Below, piece after piece: positions 42,204-50,101 of a stretch of DNA of 64,000 nucleotides. Both the position numbers and the translations under genes were made by a program. Source of the stretch: Bacteroidota bacterium (GTDB lineage Bacteria > Bacteroidota > Bacteroidia > Chitinophagales > Chitinophagaceae); assembly GCA_005882315.1 (NCBI GenBank), contig VBAR01000003.1, positions 502,907-566,906 of the forward strand, given 5' to 3'. Under the pieces are notes generated by a model. That model searched no databases. It was given only the letters and a program-made list of their open reading frames with translations, and was not told the DNA's origin. The stretch's first letter is position 1. Each line of letters starts with the position of its first letter.

Positions 42204-42265
42204 TGTGAATGGGCAATAGAATTATTGGAAACAAACCATTCACTATTCACCATTGCCAATTCACA
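42204..42265. repeat. Imperfect inverted repeat, 'gtgaat' word family
   Basis: The arms TGTGAATGGGCAAT (42204-42217) and ATTGCCAATTCACA (42252-42265) are complementary with one mismatch. Words GTGAAT/ATTCAC also fill the flanks. The same family recurs at 43121-43191. Confidence 0.8.
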
Positions 42266-42283
42266 AATAAAAAACAAGAAATC

Positions 42284-42691
42284 ATGCACATCATCACCTA
42301 CATTCATTTTCCCGGCGAAGCCGAAGCAGCAATTAATTTTTACAAAGAAGTATTAGGAGCCGAAGTAATTATGAACTCAAAAATGGGTGATGGCCCGATG
42401 GAAGTACCGCCACACCTGAAAGATAAGATCATGCATGCACGGCTAAAGATTGGTGAAACCATTCTTTATATCTCCGATACTTTTGACGAAAGTAGAATTG
42501 TAAAAGGCAGCAATACTTCACTTTCAGTGCATGTAGATACTCCCGCTGAAGTAGATCCTTTATTTGCCAAGCTTTCTGAAGGTGGGCAGGCAACGATGCC
42601 ACCTAGCGATGTATTCTGGGGCTCCCGGTTTGGTATGCTCACTGATAAGTTTGGTATTCATTGGATGGTGAATTGTGAATTAAATAAATAA
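42284..42691 (+). CDS. VOC family (PhnB-like) protein
   Basis: 135 aa from the ATG at 42284. The upstream in-frame stretch is repeat sequence and is excluded. The fold is that of glyoxalase/VOC domains of PhnB type: I-H-F-P-G-E-A-E-A-A-I-N-F-Y, L-K-I-G-E-T-I-L-Y-I-S-D, and the closing D-K-F-G-I-H-W-M-V. Metal-dependent enzymes or resistance proteins share this fold; the substrate is unknown. The last codons (W-M-V-N-C-E-L-N-K) are written in the GTGAATTGTGAAT words of the nearby repeats. Confidence 0.88.
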   Translation: MHIITYIHFPGEAEAAINFYKEVLGAEVIMNSKMGDGPMEVPPHLKDKIMHARLKIGETILYISDTFDESRIVKGSNTSLSVHVDTPAEVDPLFAKLSEGGQATMPPSDVFWGSRFGMLTDKFGIHWMVNCELNK

Positions 42692-42696
42692 ATTTG
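42689..42696 (+). promoter_or_regulatory. Candidate -7 box of the AraC gene
   Basis: TAAATTTG, exact TAnnTTTG, overlapping the VOC stop codon and ending 7 nt before the TTG start of the regulator. Confidence 0.5.
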
Positions 42697-42703
42697 TATC
42701 GTC

Positions 42704-43123
42704 TTGCAAACACTCACCAACGATACTTACCTGCGGATAGTAAATGCCAAACTGTATATTGACGAAAACTATCATGAGTCAATCGATCTTGAACAGGTTT
42801 CAAAGAAAGCATTTATCTCCAAGTTTCATTTTCACCGTTTGTTCCGTCGTATTTATCAAAAGACACCGCTTGAATACATTACAAGAAAAAGAATAGACAA
42901 AGCCAAAGAGCTACTATCAGAAAATAAGCCAGTGGGAGAAGTATGTAATGAAATTGGATTTGAAAGCATTACTTCATTCAGCATCTTGTTTAAAAAAGAA
43001 ATTGGGTTTGCGCCACAGTACTATCGCAATATGGCATACAAGAAAAAGATGGAACAAAAAGCCCAACCGAAGAAAGCGATTCCTCATTGCTTTATTGAAA
43101 ATTATAAACTGGATAGATCGTGA
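42704..43123 (+). CDS. AraC-type regulator (DNA-binding part only)
   Basis: 139 aa, starting with TTG at 42704; no earlier or nearby ATG fits. It consists of the two helix-turn-helix motifs of AraC proteins: L-E-Q-V-S-K-K-A-F-I-S-K-F-H-F-H-R-L-F-R and V-G-E-V-C-N-E-I-G-F-E-S-I-T-S-F. It has no N-terminal sensor domain. Single-domain AraC regulators often respond to stress (SoxS/MarA-like). It sits between two VOC genes and may control them. The stop codon is the first triplet of the next repeat. Confidence 0.9.
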   Translation: MQTLTNDTYLRIVNAKLYIDENYHESIDLEQVSKKAFISKFHFHRLFRRIYQKTPLEYITRKRIDKAKELLSENKPVGEVCNEIGFESITSFSILFKKEIGFAPQYYRNMAYKKKMEQKAQPKKAIPHCFIENYKLDRS

Positions 43124-43191
43124 ATGGTGAATAGTGAATTGTCAATAGTTAATAAATGTTTCGAAATTCACAATTCACCATTGACCATTCA
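43121..43191. repeat. Imperfect inverted repeat, 'gtgaat' word family
   Basis: 26-nt arms at 43121-43146 and 43166-43191 are complementary with three mismatches. The left arm begins with the AraC stop codon TGA. It is the same word family as at 42204-42265. Confidence 0.85.
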
Positions 43192-43259
43192 CAGTAAAGC
43201 AAGAATCAATAAGTCTTTACGCTTTTCGAATCCTATATTTACTTTCTAAATTTTATTTT

Positions 43260-43700
43260 ATGGTAACCAAACTTTCTCATACTTCTTTCTTCGTCACCGA
43301 CCAGGAAAAAGCGTATGATTTTTATGTAAATAAACTTGGCTTTAAAGTCAACACTGATGTTAAAATGGACAATGGGATGCGTTGGCTTACACTCAATCCG
43401 CCGGAACAACCAGATCTTGAAATTGTATTGATGAATGCAGCAGGTGATCTAAGTCAAATGGGTTGGGATGATAATACACAAAAAGCATTAAAACTGCTGC
43501 TTGAAAAAGGTGTTATGGGCGCAGGTGTTTTACATACACCTGATTGCCGGGCCACCTATGAAGAGTTAAAAGCTAAAGGTGTGAATATTACGGAACCCAA
43601 GGAACAATTTTACGGTATTGAATGTATTGTTAATGATGGATGCGGTAACTGGTTCAGTATGACACAGCCTAAGGAAATGCCCGCAGGCGGATGGCAGTAA
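43260..43700 (+). CDS. VOC family protein
   Basis: 146 aa. It is a glyoxalase-fold protein with the pattern S-F-F-V-T-D-Q-E-K-A-Y-D-F-Y-V-N-K-L-G-F near the start, D-L-E-I-V-L-M near 55, and a C-terminal E-C-I-V-N-D-G-C-G-N-W-F. Members include dioxygenases, glyoxalases and antibiotic-binding proteins; this one resembles the general 'VOC family' of Bacteroidota. A promoter-like block upstream matches that of the YdeI gene, suggesting shared control. Confidence 0.9.
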   Translation: MVTKLSHTSFFVTDQEKAYDFYVNKLGFKVNTDVKMDNGMRWLTLNPPEQPDLEIVLMNAAGDLSQMGWDDNTQKALKLLLEKGVMGAGVLHTPDCRATYEELKAKGVNITEPKEQFYGIECIVNDGCGNWFSMTQPKEMPAGGWQ

Positions 43701-43785
43701 TTTCCTTAATACTTCAATAAATTTTTGCGATGCCATACTAATTGTATGGCATCACTGTTTATATTGCTGAAAAGAAATCCAACCG

Positions 43786-45258
43786 ATGAACGGAGCGCCG
43801 CAACAAAAGATCCATAGTAGCACTAGAGATGGTATAATAAAGATCATTTTCTTTTTACTAACCAGTGGCGGGTTGTTTTCATGCTCGCCGAAGATCAATC
43901 CCGATAAACCTAATCTCAGCCGCACCAATTTTAAATTTGATTCATTACCCGAATCGCAGATCAATATTCCTGTGCAGGTAAACCTGAATCCTCTGTTTGC
44001 TTATGCAGAAAAAAATGTTGACACGGTTTTCACTTCTCCTAATTACCCGAATGACTGGATCTATGAAGGTTGTGATACACGATATAAATATAGTTTCCGG
44101 CGCAGCCCATTGCAATTGAAAGCTGCAGTGAACACTTTGCAGTTGGGATTTACAGGTTACTATAAAATTACCGGTAGTACCCGTGTATGTATGAGCAGTA
44201 CTGCTGTTTCGCCCTGGACACCGCCCTGCCGCTGTGGTTTTAATGAGGATGAACGAAGGGTGAATATATTATTTACAAATGCAATAACTGTAACCCCTGA
44301 TTTCAAGATCAACCTCAATATAAAACGTGAAGAACCTGTTGCACTCGATAAATGTGAAATGTGTTTTTGGGGACAAGACATTACAAAGATGGTAATGAAA
44401 GGATTGAGATCGGAGCTTGATTTTGCAAAGGATGAACTGATAAAAAATTATGGCATTACTGATATCAGATCAAAAGTACAATTGCTGTGGGATGAGTTAT
44501 GCAAAATATATACGCTGCCGGGATTAGGATATTTACAATTGAACCCCCAACGTATGCAGGTAAACAACCTGCTTGCTCAGGGGGATTCTTTGAAAATTTT
44601 TATGGGTCTTTCAGCGAAACCTGTAGTAAGTTTTGAAAAACCAATAGAAGTTCTTTCTACTGTTCCTTATTTACAAACGGTGAACGGGCAAAGCGGTTTT
44701 AATATTTTCCTTGACGCGGTGTTGAATTATGATTCATTGAATTCATTGCTGAATGCAAATATCAATGGGCGGCAGTTTGATATTGATAAAGGACCTGTGA
44801 AAAAGAAATTTGTAATAAAGCAATGCAAATTGATGGGTGCAGGCAATGAAAAAATAATTGTAAAGGTTGTGTTTGGTGGTGATGAAGAAGGTACCGCTTA
44901 TCTCGTTGGGAAACCTGTATATGATGAACAAACAAAAATGTTTGAAATAAAGAATATGGAATTTGATATTAAAACCAAGGATGCCTTGCTTAAAGCAGCC
45001 GATTGGTTATTTAACCGAAGAATTTTAAGTGTGATCAGCCAATATACCCGGTTCGATCTTTCGCAATACATCAATAATGCAAAAACAATGATGAATGCAC
45101 AACTGAATAAGGAATGGATTCCAGGGATACGTAGTGAAGGAGTCGTGAATGATTTAAAACTAACCGGCATTTTTCCTTTGCAACAACAATTAATAATAAG
45201 AAGTAACTGCAGCGGCTATCTTGCCGTAAAAGTGCAGACAATACCCTTCAGCTTTTAA
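43786..45258 (+). CDS. DUF4403 family lipoprotein
   Basis: 490 aa. A hydrophobic signal (about 19-35) ends in a lipobox-like G-L-F-S-C. The rest is beta-rich with paired repeats of S-x-I-x-I-P-V-x-V-N-L near 55, and matches the DUF4403 family typical of Bacteroidota envelope proteins with a lipid-transfer-like (BPI/TULIP) appearance. The first 18 residues before the signal are basic and may be too long; a later start is possible. It is convergent with gtrA, with a 4-nt overlap of stops. Confidence 0.87.
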   Translation: MNGAPQQKIHSSTRDGIIKIIFFLLTSGGLFSCSPKINPDKPNLSRTNFKFDSLPESQINIPVQVNLNPLFAYAEKNVDTVFTSPNYPNDWIYEGCDTRYKYSFRRSPLQLKAAVNTLQLGFTGYYKITGSTRVCMSSTAVSPWTPPCRCGFNEDERRVNILFTNAITVTPDFKINLNIKREEPVALDKCEMCFWGQDITKMVMKGLRSELDFAKDELIKNYGITDIRSKVQLLWDELCKIYTLPGLGYLQLNPQRMQVNNLLAQGDSLKIFMGLSAKPVVSFEKPIEVLSTVPYLQTVNGQSGFNIFLDAVLNYDSLNSLLNANINGRQFDIDKGPVKKKFVIKQCKLMGAGNEKIIVKVVFGGDEEGTAYLVGKPVYDEQTKMFEIKNMEFDIKTKDALLKAADWLFNRRILSVISQYTRFDLSQYINNAKTMMNAQLNKEWIPGIRSEGVVNDLKLTGIFPLQQQLIIRSNCSGYLAVKVQTIPFSF

Positions 45259-45773
45259 TCCGGTTTTGAAATTTCCTCTACAGGTGTAGCCCTAAATGTA
45301 AAGTAGCGCTGAAAAATATAGCTGAAAGCAATCAGCAAAACAGTAGTAATGATCTGCGCAAATGTGGGATAGATAAAAAGTATTTCAACAAAGAATTTCA
45401 GCAATGCATAGTTAAGAAAGAGATTAATAAGATATAAAAGAAAATATCTTACGATCTGCACTTTACCTTTCATCCGGGAATCAGTGAAGACCACATATTT
45501 CATAAGGAAGAAACCAAAAGGAAAAGCGATAAAGAAAGACATGAACAACGCTCCGCTGTAAGGCTTGAATTCATAAAAGCCAAGATCAAGGTTCTGTTCC
45601 CTGAGTACGAACTTGAAAAAGACATACCAGGCCGTAAATCCAACAAATGTATTAAGCCCTCCACAGGCTGCATAACGAAAGGTCTGCAGGTTCATTAAAC
45701 TGCGGAAAGGCGGATAGAAAAAATCTACCACTGGTATCACAAGGTCTCTTACATTATGAATATGTCGGCGCAT
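45255..45773 (-). CDS. GtrA-like membrane protein
   Basis: 172 aa. Four membrane helices (about 32-52, 68-90, 105-125 and 130-150) are spaced as in the GtrA family. It opens R-Y-A-A-C-G-G-L-N-T-F-V-G-F. GtrA-like proteins flip or help transfer lipid-linked sugars for polysaccharide or teichoic-acid glycosylation. No glycosyltransferase partner is next to it. The promoter box ends 7 nt before the start, predicting nearly no leader. It is divergent from argS. Confidence 0.9.
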   Translation of the reverse strand: MRRHIHNVRDLVIPVVDFFYPPFRSLMNLQTFRYAACGGLNTFVGFTAWYVFFKFVLREQNLDLGFYEFKPYSGALFMSFFIAFPFGFFLMKYVVFTDSRMKGKVQIVRYFLLYLINLFLNYALLKFFVEILFIYPTFAQIITTVLLIAFSYIFQRYFTFRATPVEEISKPD

Positions 45774-45780
45774 AAAGGCG

Positions 45781-45788
45781 CAAAGATA
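45781..45788 (-). promoter_or_regulatory. Candidate -7 box of the GtrA gene
   Basis: Leftward TATCTTTG, exact TAnnTTTG, 7 nt before the start codon. Confidence 0.5.
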
Positions 45789-45796
45789 ATCCGAAA

Positions 45797-45836
45797 GTTT
45801 ATAGTTTTTGGTTTATGGTTTATAGTTAATGGTGCA
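45797..45836. repeat. Word-like direct repeat 'gtttatagtt/gtttatggtt'
   Basis: Three near copies of GTTTAT[AG]GTT lie in a row between the divergent GtrA and argS promoters. No matching inverted arm was found in this gap. Confidence 0.6.
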
Positions 45837-45837
45837 G

Positions 45838-45845
45838 TAAATTTG
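45838..45845 (+). promoter_or_regulatory. Candidate -7 box of argS
   Basis: TAAATTTG, exact TAnnTTTG, 17 nt before the argS ATG. Confidence 0.5.
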
Positions 45846-45862
45846 CCGGCTAACTACAACTA

Positions 45863-47641
45863 ATGTCAATCGTAAATAAAATAAAGGATTCAGTACAGGT
45901 ATCACTGGCACAATTGTATAACCAAAAGGTTCCTGTTGAGGGTATAACAGTAAATGAAACAAAGCCGGAATTTGAAGGTGATTACACCGTTGTTCTTTTT
46001 TCATTTGTAAAGTCTTTAAAAAAAACGCCGGAACAATTAGGAAATGAACTGGGTGAAAACCTTGTGAAAAATAACCGCGAATTATTTACAGGCTTCAATG
46101 TTATAAAAGGCTTTCTGAACCTCACCGTTGCAGATCCATACTGGACAGATTTTCTTCAAACAAATTTCGGTAATAGTAGGTTTGGCAGCAAACCTTCGAA
46201 CGGCAAAAAGGTAATGGTAGAATACTCCTCTCCTAATACTAATAAACCACTTCACCTCGGGCATCTCAGGAATAATTTTCTTGGATGGAGTGTGGCTGAA
46301 ATTCTGAAAACAAACGGTTACGAAATAATTAAAAGCTGTATGGTAAATGACCGGGGCATTCATATTTGCAAAAGCATGATCGCATGGCAGCTTTTCGGAA
46401 ATGGCGATACTCCTCAATCAACAGGCATTAAAGGAGATCATTTTGTTGGGGACTATTATGTAAAATTCAATGATGAATATAAAAAACAGGTAGAAGAATT
46501 AGTAACAGGTGGAATGACAAGAGAACTGGCGGAAAAAGAAGCTCCTATCATGAAATCTGCACAACAAATGCTGGTAGATTGGGAAGCGGGCAAACCTGAG
46601 ATAATAGATCTATGGGAAAAAATGAATAGCTGGGTGTATGAAGGATTTGATATTACTTATAAAAGGATTGGAAGTGATTTTGACATTATATATTATGAAA
46701 GTCAAACTTACCTGTTAGGCAAAAAAGCTGTGGAAGCAGCTCTTGCAAAAGGAGTTTTTGTAAAAGAGGATGATAATAGTGTGTGGATCGATTTAACCGC
46801 CGAAGGTCTCGATAAGAAAATTGTTCAGCGAAAAGATGGTACATCGGTATATATAACCCAGGACATTGGGCTGGCACAGCAGAAATATGATAAATATAAA
46901 ATTGATCAGAGTATTTATGTGATTGGTGACGAACAGAACTATCATATGAAAGTGCTTCAGCTAATTTGTAAGAAACTGGGACTTCCCTATGCCGATGATA
47001 TTTACCACCTGAGCTATGGAATGGTGGAATTGCCAACTGGTAAAATGAAAAGCCGCGAAGGCACTGTTGTGGATGCAGATGATATAGTAGATGAAATGGT
47101 AATGGTTGCAAAAAATAAAACCGAAGAACTTGGGAAAGTAAAAGACTTTACCACAGATGAACTGAAAGAGCTTTATGATACGATCGCATTGGGTGCATTG
47201 AAATTCTTCCTGCTTCGTGTTGATCCTAAAAAGCGAATGGTTTTTAATCCTGAAGAGTCAATCGACTTTCATGGATTTACAGGACCATTTGTGCAATACA
47301 CTTATGCAAGGATAAAGTCTATTTTAAGAAAAGGTTTAGAGATCAGGGATCAAGGGCCAGGACCCGGAAGTTTATTTCCATTAGAAAAAAATTTACTAAT
47401 CAAGCAAGAACAATATCAAACAATACTTGAGCAGGCAGCCGCAGAACACAATCCATCTGTAATTGCCATTTATGCATTTGAACTGGCAAAGCTTTTTAAT
47501 TCGTTCTACACAGAACATTCAGTAATGAATGCAGAGAGTGAAGAAAAAAAACAATTACGTCTTCAGCTAAGCCAGATGACCTCAAATATAATTGCATCGT
47601 CCCTGCACTTAATGGGAATAAGAGTTCCTGAAAGAATGTAA
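45863..47641 (+). CDS. argS: Arginyl-tRNA synthetase
   Basis: 592 aa. It has the N-terminal ArgRS additional domain (about 1-85), the class I catalytic domain with P-L-H-L-G-H-L-R-N (HIGH motif near 128), the signature loop K-M-K-S-R-E-G (KMSKS near 396) and the C-terminal helical anticodon domain. It charges tRNA-Arg with arginine. A segment at about residues 492-504 (D-Q-G-P-G-P-G-S-L-F) is encoded by the word-like GATCAGGGATCAAGGGCC at about 47341-47358, which appears to be an in-frame repeat-derived insertion. It is convergent with the TPR gene. Confidence 0.97.
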   Translation: MSIVNKIKDSVQVSLAQLYNQKVPVEGITVNETKPEFEGDYTVVLFSFVKSLKKTPEQLGNELGENLVKNNRELFTGFNVIKGFLNLTVADPYWTDFLQTNFGNSRFGSKPSNGKKVMVEYSSPNTNKPLHLGHLRNNFLGWSVAEILKTNGYEIIKSCMVNDRGIHICKSMIAWQLFGNGDTPQSTGIKGDHFVGDYYVKFNDEYKKQVEELVTGGMTRELAEKEAPIMKSAQQMLVDWEAGKPEIIDLWEKMNSWVYEGFDITYKRIGSDFDIIYYESQTYLLGKKAVEAALAKGVFVKEDDNSVWIDLTAEGLDKKIVQRKDGTSVYITQDIGLAQQKYDKYKIDQSIYVIGDEQNYHMKVLQLICKKLGLPYADDIYHLSYGMVELPTGKMKSREGTVVDADDIVDEMVMVAKNKTEELGKVKDFTTDELKELYDTIALGALKFFLLRVDPKKRMVFNPEESIDFHGFTGPFVQYTYARIKSILRKGLEIRDQGPGPGSLFPLEKNLLIKQEQYQTILEQAAAEHNPSVIAIYAFELAKLFNSFYTEHSVMNAESEEKKQLRLQLSQMTSNIIASSLHLMGIRVPERM

Positions 47642-47651
47642 GACAGTTATT

Positions 47652-47775
47652 CAGTTCGCAGTCAACAGCCGGCAGTTTTTACAGTTTACACTATCATAGT
47701 TACCTGATTAAAAAAGAAAAACCGGAAAGCGAAGACTTTACGGTTTAAAAGTATTTGACTGTTGATTGCAAATTG
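47652..47775. repeat. Imperfect inverted repeat flanking a terminator
   Basis: CAGTTCGCAGTCAACAG (47652-47668) mirrors 47759-47775 with about three mismatches. Inside lies the hairpin terminator at 47711-47746. It fills the gap between two convergent genes. Confidence 0.65.
47711..47746 (-). terminator. Terminator of the TPR gene
   Basis: The AAACCG (47719-47724) / CGGTTT (47741-47746) stem continues as AAAG/CTTT after one mismatch. Leftward it is followed by TTCTTTTTT. Confidence 0.65.
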
Positions 47776-47792
47776 CTGACTGATCGGCTGCA

Positions 47793-48872
47793 CTACATTC
47801 CCATAATCTGCTTCTTCTGCTTCAGGTTACTAAGCGAAGGATCCATTTCAATGGCTTTATCACAAAGTGCAACGCCTTTCTCTTTCTCTCCTTTTTTCTG
47901 GTAGGACATACCAATCATATAAAGTGCTGAAGCGTTTTCCTTGTCATACTCAAGCATTCTATCCCAGTAATCAATAGCCATTTGATATTTGCCTTTAAAA
48001 TAGTAGCCTTCAGCAATCATGTTCAGGATATTCAGATCGCTGGGGCGTTTAATAAGAATTTCATTCAGGATACTTACACCTTCTTCAAGCTTACCTGCGT
48101 TCAGGTAAGCAATACCGAGGTTCTCCAGGTAATCATTATCTCTTTTGTAGCCTTTCTCTGCAGCAAGCAGAATATATTTTAAGGCGTTCTGATCATCATG
48201 TATAGCATAACAAATCAACCCCATCTCATACATCCAGAAATTCTTTGTTGAATCCATTTCGATCGCTTTTTTGAAATAAGGGATCGCCAGTTTATAGTTC
48301 ATCATATCGGCATAGCTATGAGCTATGAGATAAGGAATCTCTGCATTAGCCGGATCTTCTTTTGCTGCTGAGTTTAAATATTTGATGGCTTCACCATAAT
48401 TATCATCATCATAATGTATACGTCCAATATAATAATCTACTTTTTCAGCAGGATCCAGTTCTTTCAATTTCCTGGCATATGGAATAACATCTGATTTCAA
48501 TTTCAGGTTATACGAGAGCATCATCAGTTGTTTGTAGTTAGCTGCTGTTGCATCACCCAACTCAACCAATTTTTTAAAGTTTTCTCTTGCCTCATTATAT
48601 TTTCGTAAGTCAAGACAGCTATTGGCCAGTTCAGTAACGATATTTTTATTGCTGGCCTCGTAACGGATAGCTTTTGAAAAATTCTTATAAGCTTCCATCT
48701 TACGGCCATTTTGTTTTTCCAATAATCCTTTCTGGTAAAAATATTCGGCACTGTCTGTGTTAACAGGTATAGCTTGTACCACTGAAATAGAGCTGATCTG
48801 TGTGGCTGATGTTTGGCTGAAGCCTGCTAATGTTGCAAGCATGGCCATTGCAGTGAGTAAGTAGCGGTTCAT
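47793..48872 (-). CDS. Secreted tetratricopeptide repeat protein
   Basis: 359 aa from the Met at 48872, which opens a clean signal peptide (M-N-R-Y-L-L-T-A-M...A-G-F-S-Q); the frame extends upstream by 21 codons. At least eight TPR units follow with the usual pattern (for example Y-F-Y-Q-K-G-L-L-E-K-Q-N-G and A-L-Y-M-I-G-M-S-Y-Q-K-K-G). It is probably a periplasmic scaffold. No catalytic domain is present and neighbours give no clue. A hairpin terminator lies downstream. Confidence 0.88.
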   Translation of the reverse strand: MNRYLLTAMAMLATLAGFSQTSATQISSISVVQAIPVNTDSAEYFYQKGLLEKQNGRKMEAYKNFSKAIRYEASNKNIVTELANSCLDLRKYNEARENFKKLVELGDATAANYKQLMMLSYNLKLKSDVIPYARKLKELDPAEKVDYYIGRIHYDDDNYGEAIKYLNSAAKEDPANAEIPYLIAHSYADMMNYKLAIPYFKKAIEMDSTKNFWMYEMGLICYAIHDDQNALKYILLAAEKGYKRDNDYLENLGIAYLNAGKLEEGVSILNEILIKRPSDLNILNMIAEGYYFKGKYQMAIDYWDRMLEYDKENASALYMIGMSYQKKGEKEKGVALCDKAIEMDPSLSNLKQKKQIMGM

Positions 48873-49466
48873 AGGGTTTGTTTTAAATTGGACTACAGTA
48901 TTGAACTGGTTTCTTAACACAAGATAAAATTTCATTAATACTAATCAAAGCAAATCGTAAGGATAAAAGTAATCGCAAAAATCATTCCTTGTATAAGATT
49001 TTTGACAATTTATTGCTCCAAACCAAGAATACTGTTGCCTTATTTGCCAGCTAAATGAAACTCATCTACATTGATAAAACGGCCATTGATTTAGAATATT
49101 TTACGCCCAAATCTTTTATTAATGCTTTAGGTAAATTTTCTCCGTACAAATCCGGAAAGATCCTCATCGTTATTAGTAAAAGAAGCTGATTGGATTGTAA
49201 TCACTAATCTGAACTTCGTTGGAGATAACTTCCTTTACTTTTATAAAATGCTGCAATGCAATACTTATTCGACTAACACTTGATACAATAAGTGCTCTCC
49301 AACTGGTTGTTACTTAAAATAAAAGGCGATAATGGGCAATTTAAACCTACCTTCGTCCCGACAATTTGAGTTTTATAGCTCCTGTAATCGAACATTATTT
49401 GTTTTCAGATACTCCTTCTTTTACTCTGCATTTTTCTCAAGTATTTCTTATTTCTAAATTTTTACA
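48873..49466. other. Long non-coding gap (594 nt)
   Basis: No supported gene. It holds a 44-codon frame (49055-49189, starting MKLIYIDK) without promoter or family support, a nested hairpin element (49218-49303) and a candidate -7 box TACCTTCG (49348-49355) that would give the RRM gene a leader of about 105 nt, which is unusually long for this window. Confidence 0.5.
49218..49303. other. Nested hairpin element, possible ncRNA
   Basis: The outer arms GTTGGAGA (49218-49225) and TCTCCAAC (49296-49303) enclose the inner arms ACTTATT (49263-49269) and AATAAGT (49287-49293). All pair perfectly. No coding sequence overlaps it. Confidence 0.4.
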
Positions 49467-49721
49467 ATGAACATTTATGTTTCAAATCTGAGCTATGCAA
49501 CTTCAGATCAGGATTTAATGCAATTATTTACCCCATTTGGCCAGGTTTCATCTGCCAAAGTAATTATGGACAAGTTTTCTAACCGCAGCAAAGGCTTTGG
49601 TTTTGTTGAATTATCCGACTCAGGAGATGCTGAAAAAGCTATCAAAGAACTTAATGGCACCATGAATGATGGCCGCCCCCTGGTAGTAAATGAAGCAAAA
49701 CCAAAGAAGGATAAATGGTAA
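49467..49721 (+). CDS. RRM RNA-binding protein, short
   Basis: 84 aa, one RRM domain with RNP2 I-Y-V-S-N-L and RNP1 S-K-G-F-G-F-V-E-L. It lacks the Gly-rich tail of the RRM protein at 35026. Such proteins are abundant single-strand RNA binders in Bacteroidota and are often cold-responsive. The long upstream leader may carry post-transcriptional control, as in other cold-shock genes, but this is inferred. Two small hypothetical genes follow in the same direction. Confidence 0.92.
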   Translation: MNIYVSNLSYATSDQDLMQLFTPFGQVSSAKVIMDKFSNRSKGFGFVELSDSGDAEKAIKELNGTMNDGRPLVVNEAKPKKDKW

Positions 49722-49791
49722 AAATCGTTACCTTTCAATAACTATTTTAAAAGCCGATCGATTCATTTTAATTATTTAAGCTTTTTTTCTT

Positions 49792-50049
49792 ATGACATCT
49801 GATAAAATTGAAGAGTATATTGAACAAAAGAAAAGGAAAGATATTCCGGTAAATATTCATTTTAAAGACCGGAATACCGTTGCAGGAGTTTTTATCCAGG
49901 CTATTGATTACGAAGAACTGAAATCAAAAAATTTCTGGCGCATCGTAAGCAGTGCTAACCTGGATGAATGGAAAAAGACAAAGAATACAGGACTGGCACG
50001 TATTTTCAATGGGCTATCTTTTACCCGCCTTACCGATGAAAAGCCATAG
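49792..50049 (+). CDS. Small conserved-type hypothetical protein, 85 aa
   Basis: It starts MTSDKIEEYI and has a short helix, then beta-strand-like segments (V-N-I-H-F-K-D-R-N-T-V-A-G-V-F-I), then R-I-F-N-G-L-S-F-T-R-L at the end. The charged, beta-rich layout recalls small nucleic-acid-binding folds, but no family was recognised. It lies 70 nt after the RRM gene and 52 nt before the next small gene; all three may be one transcript. Confidence 0.65.
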   Translation: MTSDKIEEYIEQKKRKDIPVNIHFKDRNTVAGVFIQAIDYEELKSKNFWRIVSSANLDEWKKTKNTGLARIFNGLSFTRLTDEKP

Positions 50050-50101
50050 CCGTTTATTTGATTTTTTATTGACGTTTAAAATAAAAACTTAATTACCGAC
50101 A

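Noticed and set aside
49055-49189. 44-codon frame starting MKLIYIDK
   Set aside because: Reads like a protein start but has no promoter box, no terminator and no family I know; kept only as part of the gap description.
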